Source: Candidatus Hydrogenedentota bacterium
GTDB taxonomy: Bacteria; Hydrogenedentota; Hydrogenedentia; Hydrogenedentales; SLHB01
Direction: 5' to 3'
DNA length: 64,000 bases
Assembly: GCA_020848835.1 (NCBI GenBank)
Contig: JADLHJ010000060.1
Span: forward strand, 1-64,000
In this document: piece after piece, positions 17,376 to 27,033 of the stretch
Layout of the letters: every line of letters begins with the position of its first letter
Numbering within the stretch: position 1 is the first letter of the stretch
Translations under genes and position numbers: made by a program
The notes under the pieces: generated by a model
What the model was told of the DNA's origin: nothing
Seen by the model: only the letters and a program-made list of their open reading frames with translations
The model's database searches: none

Positions 17376-17840
17376 ATGAACGCCAACGAAAAGAAAATCG
17401 CCGCGCACTTCGATGGGCAAGTCCCCGAAGGCTTGCAGGCCCCGTCCTCGCCTGAAGCGCAGGCGTATATCGCCGACCTCAATTATCTCCGCGAAGGCGC
17501 ACGCGCTGCTTCTGCAACGCCGCAGATTTCCGATGCGCAGTTTAGTTCGTTCATGGAAGGCATCCGCGAGGGTATCAGCACATCGCCTGTTCGAGGCGGC
17601 GGGCACTGGCTGTGGGCGAAGCTGTCGCTCGTGGGCGCCGCGCTGGTAGTTGCGATTTCGGTCTTTGTAATCTTGGAATCGAAAAACGTTGTGCAGCCTC
17701 CAGTAATTAAAGCCGATGAACGGGTAGATGTCGAATCCGTCTCCACCGATATTCGCGATGTCACGGTAAAGTCTGAAGAAACGGAAGACGGCAACGCGGT
17801 GGTATGGATGACCCCAAGCCAGGCGGGGGAAGTGTGGTAA
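17376..17840 (+). CDS. Probable membrane anti-sigma factor
   Basis: 154 residues. The first ~75 residues are soluble, helical and charged (MNANEKKIAAHFDGQVP...). One membrane helix follows at about 81-103 (LSLVGAALVVAISVFVIL), then ~50 residues outside. The order sigma gene, then a short one-helix membrane protein 7 bases later, is standard for ECF/anti-sigma pairs. The zinc motif HxxxCxxC of ZAS anti-sigmas is absent, so it belongs to another type or is diverged. Its stop codon overlaps the GTG start of the next gene (GTGTGGTAA region, 17832-17840), tying the three together. Confidence 0.65.
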   Translation: MNANEKKIAAHFDGQVPEGLQAPSSPEAQAYIADLNYLREGARAASATPQISDAQFSSFMEGIREGISTSPVRGGGHWLWAKLSLVGAALVVAISVFVILESKNVVQPPVIKADERVDVESVSTDIRDVTVKSEETEDGNAVVWMTPSQAGEVW

Positions 17841-18436
17841 ATACGCTCAGCGCGATAGCACTTGTCATAGCGCTTGCCGCCCCGGGTACACCGGGCGACG
17901 CGCAGCAGGTGACCGTGTCTGTCATCGCTGTCCAGGCGACCAACGAGGGACGCGCCGCACAGCGCGAAGAACCTGCGCCAACCGAAGCCAAGCCGAAGCG
18001 GAGCGGTACATCGCAATTCTTGCAACAAGGCTTTGCGCCGGGGCTGCGCAATAAGCCGAAACCGAAAAACGAAAACAACGGCGATTATCGATACTTTGAA
18101 GCCGGACTCGAAGGTATCCGGGAAGCCGCGTCTACCTTGCCCTATGACACGTTTAAGAAGATAAAGTCAGAGTCCGCCACGGTAGCTTTCGGCAAGGAAG
18201 CGAAATTCGAAATCAACGAGCGCTATAAGCTGCGCCTCGGGCCTATCGATCGCGATGAGCAAGGCCGTGTGCGCGCAAAAGTTTCGATCGATGAACAGGT
18301 CGATCGGGGTGGCGACAAACAGACAATCACCGCGCTCGAGACCACTTCGGCGATTGCTCCCAGCAAGTACCTCGTACTCGGCGGCCGTCTACCGCTGGAC
18401 GAAGGCCAGCTTGTCCTCTTCGTGAGCGCCAAGTAG
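17834..18436 (+). CDS. Exported protein of unknown function, third gene of the ECF operon
   Basis: 200 residues from GTG 17834, chosen because it follows GGGGGA and yields a clean signal peptide (VNTLSAIALVIALAAPG, cleavage near GDA-QQ). A longer reading from 17804 has a non-signal N terminus. The mature part has a low-complexity Pro/Lys/Glu linker (~35-75), then a beta-rich domain (~110-200) ending YLVLGGRLPLDEGQLVLFVSAK. That ending resembles the last strands of outer-membrane or secretin-associated beta domains, but no family was recognised. It is probably either a regulated target or a periplasmic partner of the anti-sigma factor. Confidence 0.7.
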   Translation: MVNTLSAIALVIALAAPGTPGDAQQVTVSVIAVQATNEGRAAQREEPAPTEAKPKRSGTSQFLQQGFAPGLRNKPKPKNENNGDYRYFEAGLEGIREAASTLPYDTFKKIKSESATVAFGKEAKFEINERYKLRLGPIDRDEQGRVRAKVSIDEQVDRGGDKQTITALETTSAIAPSKYLVLGGRLPLDEGQLVLFVSAK

Positions 18437-18461
18437 GGCGAATCGTTTTCGCCTTATTTTT
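18437..18461 (+). terminator. Intrinsic terminator of the ECF operon
   Basis: GGCGAA (18437-18442), a five-base loop and TTCGCC (18448-18453) form a 6-bp stem directly followed by TTATTTTT (18454-18461). It begins at the base after the stop codon of the third gene in the sigma operon. Confidence 0.8.
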
Positions 18462-18510
18462 CCTCCTTAATCGCGGGCGCGGCGCTTGCCTGATCGGTCA
18501 GTTCAATCCA

Positions 18511-18540
18511 TTCCAGTGCAATCGTCTCACCTATTATAAT
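18511..18540 (+). promoter_or_regulatory. Predicted promoter for the S15 hydrolase gene
   Basis: TATAAT at 18535-18540 with TTCCAG at 18511-18516 (18-base spacer), between the preceding terminator and the start codon at 18610. The -10 is perfect, the -35 weak. Confidence 0.4.
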
Positions 18541-18609
18541 GAGCGCGTACTAAACGCGTAGCGCACCTGCGGTATCGCATCTCTGGCAAACGATTGGGGA
18601 GGTTTAGCT

Positions 18610-20481
18610 ATGAGTCGAGCGAATGCACGTGTCATTTTATTACTGGCATTAATCTGCCAAGTGGGATGGCTTGCTGAGGCAGAATCGAAAAAGACTACGT
18701 CACTCGACACAAACTGGGCGCCCTATTCGACCAAACCCGCGCTGCAAGTCAAATCCGTATCCACCGCTCACTTCTACTTGACGATGCGCGACGGCGTGAA
18801 AATCGCCGTCACGCAGTACCTTCCAAAGCAGCAAAAGCCAGGGGAGAAACTCTCCGCAATTCTTCAATCCACCCGCTACATGCGTGCATATGACCTGCGT
18901 TGGCCTTTTGAATCGAAAGAAGCCCCAAGCGAATCGATACGCACCTTCCTCGCGAACGGCTATGCGTATATCTCCGTGGATGCGCGCGGGTCTGGCGCGT
19001 CGTTTGGCCGTTGGCCTTGCCCTTGGGCGCCGGATGAAGTGAAGGACTATGGCGAGGTCTGCACCTGGATCGTGCAACAGCCTTGGTCTGATGGCGCTAT
19101 CGGCTGCCGCGGTATTTCCTACGATGGCACCACCGCGGAAATGACCGTGACCACGCTTCACCCCGCAATCAAAGCAGTGGCGCCGGAGTTTTCTCTATTC
19201 GATTCCTATACCGATGTCGGGTTTCCAGGGGGTATTCATCTTTCCGAGTTTACGAAGATTTGGTCCGAGGGCAACGCGGCCATCGACAAAGACGAAGTGC
19301 GAAAAAAACTGCACGGCATGGAACGTCTCGTGCTGGTCGGCGTTAAACCGGTGGATGACGACAAGAACAAATTGACCCTGAAAGCCGCCATAGCATCGCA
19401 CGTGTGGAACGGCGACGTCTTCACCGCATGTTCGGGCATGACGTTCAAAGATGACGCTTGGATGTATGAACCATCGCTGCACTTCGCAGACATTAGCCCC
19501 AGCGGAAAGATTGACGAGCTGCGTAAAGCGGGCATCCCCATCTACAACTACAGCGGCTGGTTCGATGGCGGGTACCAATACGCTGCCATCAAGCGATTCC
19601 TCACAGTAAAAAACCAGGGATCCAAATTGGTCATCGGACCCTGGTCCCACGCGGGCCGCTTTAACTCCGGCCCGCTCGTGCAAGATGTGACCGCATTCGA
19701 TCACACCGCGGAATTGCTGCGCTTCTTCGATCGCTACGTAAAGGGAAAGCAATCCGGTATCGATTCGGAGCCGGCGATTCACTACTACACGCTCATCGAA
19801 GAGAAATGGAAGACATCGGACGCCTGGCCACCTGCGGCAGAGAGGACGATTTTTTACTTAGGTGAGGGCAACCGCCTGAGTGCACGAGAGCCGGAAGCAG
19901 CCTCTGCCGCTGACACCTACACGCCGGACTATACGGCTGGCACCGGCAAGAGCGCGCGTTGGAACACGCTGATGGGCGGGGTGAAAGTGACGTACCCGGA
20001 TCGCGCAACGGAAGACCAAAAACTGCTTACATATACCACGCCGCCGCTGGCTGCCGATACCGAAGTCACGGGACATCCGCTCGTCACGCTATTCATCCAA
20101 TCGGCCGCCGTCGACGGGCAATTCTTTGTTTACCTTGAAGACATTGACGAGAAAGGCGTGGTGCACTACGTAACAGAAGGCGAACTGCGCGCGCTATGCC
20201 GCAAGGTGAGCAATGAAACGCAGCCGTATGTGAATGTCGGACCGTACCATTCGTTCTTGCGCAAAGATGCGGAATTGCTCAAACCGGGTGAAACGACGGA
20301 ACTCGATTTCGATTTGTTGCCGACTTCGTACTTATTCAAGAAAGGCCATTCAATCCGCATCGCGATCGCCGGTGCGGACAAAGACCATTTCCATCCAACA
20401 CTCTTTCCGCCCGCAGAAGTGCGTTTCCTGCGCGACATCGGCCACGCCTCGCATATTGTATTGCCCTTCGTGGCCCACTGA
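18610..20481 (+). CDS. CocE/NonD family S15 hydrolase, exported
   Basis: 623 residues with a signal peptide (ARVILLLALICQVGWLAEA). The alpha/beta hydrolase core shows the nucleophile in GISYDG (Ser170), Asp319 in SGWFDGGY and His347 in GPWSHAG; the 28-residue distance between the last two equals that known for cocaine esterase. The C-terminal jelly-roll domain (~400-623) is that of X-Pro dipeptidyl peptidases (PF08530). The enzyme probably cleaves an ester or amide bond in the periplasm; a peptidase role is possible but not decided by sequence. GGGGAGG precedes the start. It may be followed in one unit by the vWA lipoprotein 84 bases downstream. Confidence 0.88.
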   Translation: MSRANARVILLLALICQVGWLAEAESKKTTSLDTNWAPYSTKPALQVKSVSTAHFYLTMRDGVKIAVTQYLPKQQKPGEKLSAILQSTRYMRAYDLRWPFESKEAPSESIRTFLANGYAYISVDARGSGASFGRWPCPWAPDEVKDYGEVCTWIVQQPWSDGAIGCRGISYDGTTAEMTVTTLHPAIKAVAPEFSLFDSYTDVGFPGGIHLSEFTKIWSEGNAAIDKDEVRKKLHGMERLVLVGVKPVDDDKNKLTLKAAIASHVWNGDVFTACSGMTFKDDAWMYEPSLHFADISPSGKIDELRKAGIPIYNYSGWFDGGYQYAAIKRFLTVKNQGSKLVIGPWSHAGRFNSGPLVQDVTAFDHTAELLRFFDRYVKGKQSGIDSEPAIHYYTLIEEKWKTSDAWPPAAERTIFYLGEGNRLSAREPEAASAADTYTPDYTAGTGKSARWNTLMGGVKVTYPDRATEDQKLLTYTTPPLAADTEVTGHPLVTLFIQSAAVDGQFFVYLEDIDEKGVVHYVTEGELRALCRKVSNETQPYVNVGPYHSFLRKDAELLKPGETTELDFDLLPTSYLFKKGHSIRIAIAGADKDHFHPTLFPPAEVRFLRDIGHASHIVLPFVAH

Positions 20482-20565
20482 ACACGAGAGCAACTTTTGC
20501 TCGCACGTAGGTATCAACGTAGGCAGCAGGTAGCTTTCTACAGCGAACAACGTGAGGGTGGCGCC

Positions 20566-22227
20566 ATGAGCAGGAAAACTTCGGTGGCAGTAGTCCTAAT
20601 TGGAATTCTATTTGTTGGCTGCAAAACGAAAAACGCAGCGCCCGTGCAAAGTCCGGTAATTCAACCCGTCCTGTCTGAGCCAGTCCCCGCAACGCCACCG
20701 GCCCCTTCAAGAACAGTGGCTGGTGCGGTAATCGACTCGTCGACTTCCACTCAGCTCAACGCGCGACCGCGCATGAACGTGCCGACATTCAGTTCCTCAC
20801 GAGTTCCAAATACCGAAACCTATGACCGTATCGAAGAGAGTGGTTTTCAGCCCGCCGAGTCGCGTCCGCTTTCTACGTTTGCCATCGACGTTGACAGCGC
20901 ATCGTATGCCAACGTGCGCCGCTTCCTGACGGACGGTGTTCTTCCCCCTGCGGACGCAGTTCGAGTCGAGGAACTGATCAACTATTTCACTTACGCTTTG
21001 CCGAACATAAACAATGGCGACCCGATAGGCGCAACAGTGGAAGTTGCCGATTGCCCCTGGCAATCGCGGCACCGCCTCGCGATGGTGGCGCTGCATGCGC
21101 GCGACATCGATATGCGCGAGCGCAAACCCGCGAACCTGGTCTTCCTGCTCGATTGCTCCGGCTCGATGTCGGATCCGGACAAACTTCCCTTGTTGAAAGA
21201 AGCGATGAAACTGCTCGTGCGTAATCTGGATGCGCGCGACAGCGTTTCGATTGTCACGTATGCGGACCGCGCGAACCGGCATCTTCGTGCAACCCGCTGT
21301 GACGAAAAAGGCTCAATTCTTTCCGCTATCGATGAACTGTCGGCGGCGGGCTCTACCAATGGCGCGGACGGCCTGCGACTCGCCTACGACGAAGCGCGCA
21401 GACACTTCAATGAGAATCAGCTTAATCGCGTCATACTCGCGTCGGATGGCGACTTCAACGTCGGCGATACCGAGCGCAGCGAACTGGTAAAGTTGATTCA
21501 AAGCGAAGCGAAAAGCGGTGTATTCCTGACCGTGTTGGGCATGGGCACGGGCAACTTAAAAGACAGTAGCCTCGAAGCCCTCGCGGACAAGGGCAACGGC
21601 GTATACGCTTACATCGATTCATTCAACGAAGCCCACCGCGTGTTGGTCTCGCAAATGAGCGGCGCGCTGATGACCGTCGCGAAAGACGTCAAAATTCAGG
21701 TGGAATTTAACCCTGCGAAGGCCAGCGCGTACCGCCTCATTGGATACGAGAACCGCGCGCTCGCGGCGCAAGATTTCAACAACGATAAAAAAGACGCGGG
21801 GGAGATGGGCCCCGGGCACACCGTCGTTGCGCTCTATGAGATCGTGCCTAGCGGCGAGAAAGCGCCGGAGGGCAGCATCGATCCGCTGAAATACCAAACT
21901 GTAGAACCATCCGAGCCCAGGGCGGTTCATCCCTCAAACGATCTGATGACGGTGAAGTGGCGCTTCAAATTGCCGGATGCGAATGAGAGTGTGAAGCGCG
22001 AGTTGGCAGTCGTTGATCAAGGCAACTCCGTGGACCGTGCAACAAGCGAGTTTAAGTTTGCGTCTGCCATTGCCGGGTTTGGCATGTTGCTGCGCGATTC
22101 GCAATACATCGATCGCTTTTCGTTTCGCGACGTCGAGCGACTCGCACAACAGGGCATCGGCGAAGATCGGGACGGTTACCGGGGCGAGTTCATCACACTT
22201 GTGGCGAAGGCCGACCGCTTGAAATAA
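20566..22227 (+). CDS. YfbK-like von Willebrand factor A lipoprotein
   Basis: 553 residues from ATG 20566; earlier in-frame codons give no signal. Lipobox GILFVGC makes it a lipoprotein. A Pro/Ser linker is followed by a YfbK N-terminal domain (FSTFAIDVDSASYANVRRFL, RVEELINYF) and a vWA domain with an intact metal site DCSGSMS (Asp196, Ser198, Ser200), a later Thr-bearing loop and ASDGDFNVG. The C-terminal domain has AGFGMLLRDSQY. This family occurs widely in Gram-negative bacteria; its exact function is unknown, but a metal-dependent adhesion or complex-assembly role in the periplasm is likely. Confidence 0.9.
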   Translation: MSRKTSVAVVLIGILFVGCKTKNAAPVQSPVIQPVLSEPVPATPPAPSRTVAGAVIDSSTSTQLNARPRMNVPTFSSSRVPNTETYDRIEESGFQPAESRPLSTFAIDVDSASYANVRRFLTDGVLPPADAVRVEELINYFTYALPNINNGDPIGATVEVADCPWQSRHRLAMVALHARDIDMRERKPANLVFLLDCSGSMSDPDKLPLLKEAMKLLVRNLDARDSVSIVTYADRANRHLRATRCDEKGSILSAIDELSAAGSTNGADGLRLAYDEARRHFNENQLNRVILASDGDFNVGDTERSELVKLIQSEAKSGVFLTVLGMGTGNLKDSSLEALADKGNGVYAYIDSFNEAHRVLVSQMSGALMTVAKDVKIQVEFNPAKASAYRLIGYENRALAAQDFNNDKKDAGEMGPGHTVVALYEIVPSGEKAPEGSIDPLKYQTVEPSEPRAVHPSNDLMTVKWRFKLPDANESVKRELAVVDQGNSVDRATSEFKFASAIAGFGMLLRDSQYIDRFSFRDVERLAQQGIGEDRDGYRGEFITLVAKADRLK

Positions 22228-22290
22228 CGCGCTGGCGTTGTGCGTTCCGCTCAATCATAATCGCACGAGACAACCACGGAGGGAGCTCTT

Positions 22291-23697
22291 GTGCGAAAAG
22301 GGACGCGAAGAGAATTTCTGGGCCAAAGCGCGATGCTATTCGGCGCGCTGGCAGCGGCACAACGAGGAGCTGCGCAAGCCGATGCAACGCGTCCGCCAAA
22401 CTTTGTCGTTATCTTCACTGACGATCAGGGCTACGCAGACCTCGGTTGTTATGGCGCGGTTCGCATCAAAACCCCGCGCATCGACCAAATGGCTGCGGAA
22501 GGCGTTCGTCTAACCGATTTCTACGCGCAACCCGTCTGCACACCGTCGCGCGCGGCGTTGCTCACAGGGTGTTACCCGCAACGCGTCGGCCTGGCGCGCA
22601 CTCCGCGCGGAGAGAGCGGCGAGAGCTTCGGCAGTGTGTTGTTCCCCGATTCAAAATGCGGCATTCACAAAGATGAGATTACGCTCGCAGAGCTCTTAAA
22701 GAATCAGGGGTATGCGACGGCGTGTATCGGTAAATGGCATCTTGGGCATTTGCCGCCGTTTCTGCCCACACGCCACGGCTTCGACTATTACTACGGCATT
22801 CCCTACAGCAATGACATGAAGCCCACGCCGCTCATGCGCAATGAAGAAGTGATCGAAGAACCGGCGGTGCAGGAGACGCTCACCGAACGCTATACGGACG
22901 AAGCGGTAAAGTTCATACACGCAAACAAAGAGAAACCGTTCTTTCTCTATCTGCCGCACAACATGCCACACGTGCCGCTCCATGTCTCTGAGAAGTGGCG
23001 TGGTAAATCCGCGGGCGGACTTTATGGCGATGTGATCGAATGCATCGACTGGAGCGTGGGGCAGGTGCTTGACGCGCTCAAGGATGCAGGCGTTGATGAC
23101 AACACGCTCGTGATTTTCACGACGGACAACGGACCTTGGCTGACGCGCGGCGAAGATGGGGGATACGCAACACCCTTGCGTAACGGGAAAGGCACCACCT
23201 ACGAAGGAGGTATGCGCGTGCCGTGTATTGCACGCTGGCCCGAGAAGATCCCCGCCGGTAGCGCGTGCCACGAGATGGCCGCGAACTTCGATCTCTACGC
23301 GACGTTTGCAGGCCTCGCGGGCGCAAAACTGCCGGACGATCGGATTATTGATAGCAAAGACATCTGGCCGTTGTTGTCGGGCCAACCTGGTGCAACGACG
23401 CCGCACGAGTGCCTCTATTACTACAACCAGACTGAGTTGCAAGCCGTCCGCAGCGGACCGTGGAAATTACGTATCGATACCGCGCCGAACCAAGGACCTG
23501 ATCGTGGAAAAGACGCGACGTTTAACGAATATCTTTTCGATCTTTCCATAGACATAGGCGAACAAAAGGATGTGTTGCGTAGTCATCCAGATGTGGAGGG
23601 GCGGCTGCGTGCGTTCATGGAACAGGCGAGACAAGACCTGGGCGACTCACGAAACGAGATTGTGGGGAAAAACGTACGGCCTTACGGAGTCGCCTAA
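22291..23697 (+). CDS. Tat-exported sulfatase (formylglycine type)
   Basis: 468 residues starting at GTG 22291 after GGAGGGA. The N terminus has a Tat-like signal (TRREFLGQSAMLFGALAAAQ). The active-site signature CTPSRAALLTG gives Cys83 as the formylglycine precursor, matching the Cys-type C-x-P-S-R sulfatases. Metal-binding FTDDQGYADLG at the N-terminal end and the later FTTDNGPW and the GKWHLGH motif are present. It removes sulfate esters from polysaccharides in the periplasm; such genes are very abundant in PVC bacteria. No maturase is in this window. The stop overlaps the stop of the convergent gene at 23694 by four bases. Confidence 0.93.
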   Translation: MRKGTRREFLGQSAMLFGALAAAQRGAAQADATRPPNFVVIFTDDQGYADLGCYGAVRIKTPRIDQMAAEGVRLTDFYAQPVCTPSRAALLTGCYPQRVGLARTPRGESGESFGSVLFPDSKCGIHKDEITLAELLKNQGYATACIGKWHLGHLPPFLPTRHGFDYYYGIPYSNDMKPTPLMRNEEVIEEPAVQETLTERYTDEAVKFIHANKEKPFFLYLPHNMPHVPLHVSEKWRGKSAGGLYGDVIECIDWSVGQVLDALKDAGVDDNTLVIFTTDNGPWLTRGEDGGYATPLRNGKGTTYEGGMRVPCIARWPEKIPAGSACHEMAANFDLYATFAGLAGAKLPDDRIIDSKDIWPLLSGQPGATTPHECLYYYNQTELQAVRSGPWKLRIDTAPNQGPDRGKDATFNEYLFDLSIDIGEQKDVLRSHPDVEGRLRAFMEQARQDLGDSRNEIVGKNVRPYGVA

Positions 23698-24710
23698 TTG
23701 TCCGATATATGGGTGGGCTCTCTCACGTCGTCAAAGTAAGCGATATCTACAATAAGCGGCCGGTGATCACTACCCATCTCCGGGCCAGCTCGGCAATCTT
23801 GGACGACTACGTTCCCCCGAGTAAGGATGTGGTCGATCGGAACCATGGGAATGCCCCTGAACTTGTAGGTTGGCACAACGCCATGTCCCTTGCGCGCGTT
23901 TTGTAAACCGGCGGCGTGAACAAAGTCACGATATGATGGCGTCCACATCGTAGCGTTCAAGTCTCCCACCACAAGGCGATTCCCCGGGATGCCAATCAAC
24001 TCTTTTTGAAGTGTGGTGAGCTGCGCGTCCCGCTCCTTCACCCAATCGCTGCTGAACGGCGGCACGGTATGCGTAATCGCGATATGGAGCGGCGTTCCGT
24101 TGATATCCAGTGTTGCGATGACGGTTGGGTAAACGCCTTTGGTTATCCATCGGCGTTTCTCTTCGGTAATTGGAAATTTGCTAAGCAACGCAACGCCCAG
24201 AACGCTGGCTTCTGCGTAGTGCGTCCAATAGGGATAATTATCACGCAAGCGCTCTAGTTCGGGAAGCCTCGAAGGTGTGACTTCTTGGAGTGCAAGAATA
24301 TCGGGCGCTTCCTGATTAATGATTTTGTAAACGCGCTCTGGATCTTTGCTGTCCCATTGCAGGTTCGCGGACATCACGCGAAATCCCTTTAACCTTTTGA
24401 TTGCATCTGGCGGGGAGCCAATATAAAAGGGAGCGACAAGCATCGCGTGGTAGATTGCGAGCACGCCGGCGATGGCGCCAGTAATCCGCATGCGACGAAT
24501 AGCGGCGACGATAACCAAAGGCAGGGAAACGAGAAAAAAGACAAACTCGAATCCGGTGGCATTATCGAGCACCCAATGAAGCCGGGCGAGTAGTAGCGTC
24601 AGGGTGAACCCACCAAACCCAATGACTGTCAAAAAAAGGGCAGCGTCAAATAGACGAAGGAGAAAACGCATTGGTCCTTGTTTTCTCGCTGGTGACTCTA
24701 CGCTGCCCAT
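23694..24710 (-). CDS. Membrane-anchored endonuclease/exonuclease/phosphatase family protein
   Basis: 338 residues. Residues ~12-90 contain about three membrane helices (LFLTVIGFGGFTLTLLLARL, FEFVFFLVSLPLVIVAAI and the next stretch). From ~105 on is an EEP-fold catalytic domain: VMSANLQW, the metal-binding ILALQEV, ITHTVPP, VVGDLNATMW and the final SDHRPLIVDI. Similar N-terminally anchored proteins (EEP family, YafD-like) act as phosphodiesterases at the outer face of the membrane. Three bases separate its start from the stop of the 24714 gene, so both come from one transcript. Confidence 0.85.
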   Translation of the reverse strand: MGSVESPARKQGPMRFLLRLFDAALFLTVIGFGGFTLTLLLARLHWVLDNATGFEFVFFLVSLPLVIVAAIRRMRITGAIAGVLAIYHAMLVAPFYIGSPPDAIKRLKGFRVMSANLQWDSKDPERVYKIINQEAPDILALQEVTPSRLPELERLRDNYPYWTHYAEASVLGVALLSKFPITEEKRRWITKGVYPTVIATLDINGTPLHIAITHTVPPFSSDWVKERDAQLTTLQKELIGIPGNRLVVGDLNATMWTPSYRDFVHAAGLQNARKGHGVVPTYKFRGIPMVPIDHILTRGNVVVQDCRAGPEMGSDHRPLIVDIAYFDDVREPTHISDN

Positions 24711-24713
24711 GGT

Positions 24714-26945
24714 CTATTTTTCCGGAGCGCTTATGTATCCGTGATAGCGCCCGAACCAATAGGGCATTAGCCAATACGTGCCGCTTTGCTCGTTGTCGCC
24801 GCCGGAACCGTTTGCGGCCATCCAGGGATTCTTGTCCCACCGCATGACGGCGCGCTCGCTGGCGGGTAGCATGCGATCGGTTTGCATGGGTTCGATTTCC
24901 GGCGCGCGCACGAGGTTAATGTCTTCGCGTGCCGAGTTGTCTATGCGCCAATCGATGAGGTCAAGTGACGCATCGCGGAGAAACGCCACGCCCTGGTCGG
25001 CGTGAAACTCTTTACCGCCGTATGCGCCGTAGAGGAAATTGAAGTAAGGGTTTTCGTCCTTCGACAACCCTTTGTACCACCAGTCGAAGCTTTCGCGATA
25101 GATCGCCAGCAATTCGGGATCATTCTCGCAGGACAATATCGCGGGATACGCGAACGACAGCAGCTCATCGTCGATATGCGTGCGCTCCGACGGATGGTAG
25201 GTCTTCGCGTGCCGCGCGTTTTCCGCGTAGCCATATTCTTTGATCAACTTCTCGTAATGCTCTTGATACTTCTTGTCGCCGGTAATAAAATAGGACGTTT
25301 TCAGGAAGGTCAGCATTTCGAGCGAATTGATGCCGCGCTCCGCGCGCCAATCCGGATCGCCCAACAACTTCTCCGGCGCCCAGACGGCCCAGTGCGTGTG
25401 CGTGCCGTCGGTATCATTCAGGTTATAGCCGCCTTCGATGATGTAATCCATGATGCGGCGGGTCAAACTGCGCACGCGTTCTTTTTCGGCTTCATCGTCC
25501 ATAAACGTGTAATACACGTAGAAGCCGTTGAAGTGGCCAATGATCTCATCTGAACTCGTATCGCCTTTCCAGTACCATTTGCCGTCAGCGGACGGGCGCC
25601 AGCGCTGTTCAACGGGTTTCCAGCGCGGATCGTTCACGCGCGATTCGGCGCGGCGCTCCGGCGTCACAACTTCGTTGCCATCATGCATCATGTCCCAATC
25701 GGAAGGGACGACCGTGCGCGCGATGAAGCCTTTCGTTCCTGTCACGGTTTGAAGAAAATCGATAAGATCGAATGCTTTCTTTGCGTGTTCTTTCGCTTCG
25801 GGGTCTTTGGTGACAGCGTAACGGTATAGTTCCTGGATCATGTAAAACGCGGTGTAGGAACCATCATTGTCGTCGTCTTCGGGAGCAAAGGTCGAAAGAT
25901 CGCCGGGCGTGCGCAGTTTGCATCGTTCGACGATCCACGGCGCGCGCACGTGGCGTTTGTGCTGCACATCCAGGAAGTAGGCAGCCTTTTCCTCCAGCGT
26001 CATTGTCTTGCGCTTGATTGCGCTTACGCCTGCTTTCGTGGCGATCCACGCCGTGCCATCCGCGGCGAAGGCAATGTCGCGTACATCGTCGTCCAAAAGC
26101 CATCGGCGCGAGTGACGCAGCGACCATTGTTTCGTCGATTCATCGAAACGCGCTACACCGAGCGCAGTGCCCGCCCAGACGCGGCCGTCCGGTCCGAGTG
26201 CAACGCAGTGGACATCATAATTGGGGAGTCCTTCCGCGGGACCGTAACCTGCGCTGCGCGCGCCATTGCTGATAACCGTAAGTCCGCCCAGACTTCCTGC
26301 CCAGGTGCGCCCGTCGTTCGCTATGGCCACGCCGCGCACGGCACCGGATACAAGTTCGTCCGGTTGTTTGTAGTAGAGGTGTTCACCTTTGTCGGATTTG
26401 TTGTATAGACCGAGACCGGTGGCAATCCACAGGCCGGTTGTTGAGTCGAATGCGACGTCGTTAACCGAGCGTGGCCATTTGGTTTCTTCTTTTTTCCATG
26501 CGCCGCTGGTGTTTGTCCAGAGTCCTTCGGGGCCGACGGCGGTGATGCCATCCTTCACCTCGCAAATTGCGCTGATGGGTTCATTGATCTCTTTAATTTT
26601 CGCTGCACCATTGTCTGTGAATGTGTACAGCCCGTCCCAGGTGCCGGCCCAAATCGCGCCTTTACTGTCGCAATACACGGCCAGGCTGAGCCCCGTGCCG
26701 GCGCCGTTTGGCGTGGTCCATTTGCCTTCATCCAGCACGCGCACGCCATCCCGTGTCGCCGCCCATACGCGGCCTTTTGGGTCTACGGCGAGGCGGCGGA
26801 CGTCGTTTTCCTTTTCGGAAGCGAGCGGGTATGCCTCGTGGTATTCTTGGATAAAGGGCGTGTCTTCGATGGGTTCTCCCGGTGCCTGCAACGGCAGTGC
26901 CCATACAAATAGAAACAATACGGACAGAAGTCGGCTGGTGGTCAT
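24714..26945 (-). CDS. Exported beta-propeller plus alpha-toroid protein
   Basis: 743 residues with a signal peptide (LLSVLFLFVWALPLQA). Residues ~35-330 hold repeated short motifs such as DPKGRVWAATRDGVRV, SKGAIWAGTWDGLYTF, PDGRVWAGTALGVARF and ADGTAWIATKAGVSAI, the pattern of two-component-regulator propeller repeats (Reg_prop). Residues ~360-743 change to helical sequence with many aromatic residues (SYTAFYMIQELYRYA, GKWYWKGDTSSDEIIGHFNGF), resembling an (alpha/alpha) barrel used by glycoside-processing enzymes. No kinase domain follows, so the propeller is used here as an extracellular domain, not as a kinase sensor. Substrate unknown. Confidence 0.7.
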   Translation of the reverse strand: MTTSRLLSVLFLFVWALPLQAPGEPIEDTPFIQEYHEAYPLASEKENDVRRLAVDPKGRVWAATRDGVRVLDEGKWTTPNGAGTGLSLAVYCDSKGAIWAGTWDGLYTFTDNGAAKIKEINEPISAICEVKDGITAVGPEGLWTNTSGAWKKEETKWPRSVNDVAFDSTTGLWIATGLGLYNKSDKGEHLYYKQPDELVSGAVRGVAIANDGRTWAGSLGGLTVISNGARSAGYGPAEGLPNYDVHCVALGPDGRVWAGTALGVARFDESTKQWSLRHSRRWLLDDDVRDIAFAADGTAWIATKAGVSAIKRKTMTLEEKAAYFLDVQHKRHVRAPWIVERCKLRTPGDLSTFAPEDDDNDGSYTAFYMIQELYRYAVTKDPEAKEHAKKAFDLIDFLQTVTGTKGFIARTVVPSDWDMMHDGNEVVTPERRAESRVNDPRWKPVEQRWRPSADGKWYWKGDTSSDEIIGHFNGFYVYYTFMDDEAEKERVRSLTRRIMDYIIEGGYNLNDTDGTHTHWAVWAPEKLLGDPDWRAERGINSLEMLTFLKTSYFITGDKKYQEHYEKLIKEYGYAENARHAKTYHPSERTHIDDELLSFAYPAILSCENDPELLAIYRESFDWWYKGLSKDENPYFNFLYGAYGGKEFHADQGVAFLRDASLDLIDWRIDNSAREDINLVRAPEIEPMQTDRMLPASERAVMRWDKNPWMAANGSGGDNEQSGTYWLMPYWFGRYHGYISAPEK

Positions 26946-27033
26946 TACTACCTCACGGTGCGGGTTAGATGATAGAATTGCCAGATAGAAACGCCCACTT
27001 TAGCGTGGGATTGGCGAGGAGTCAAAGGAACCT

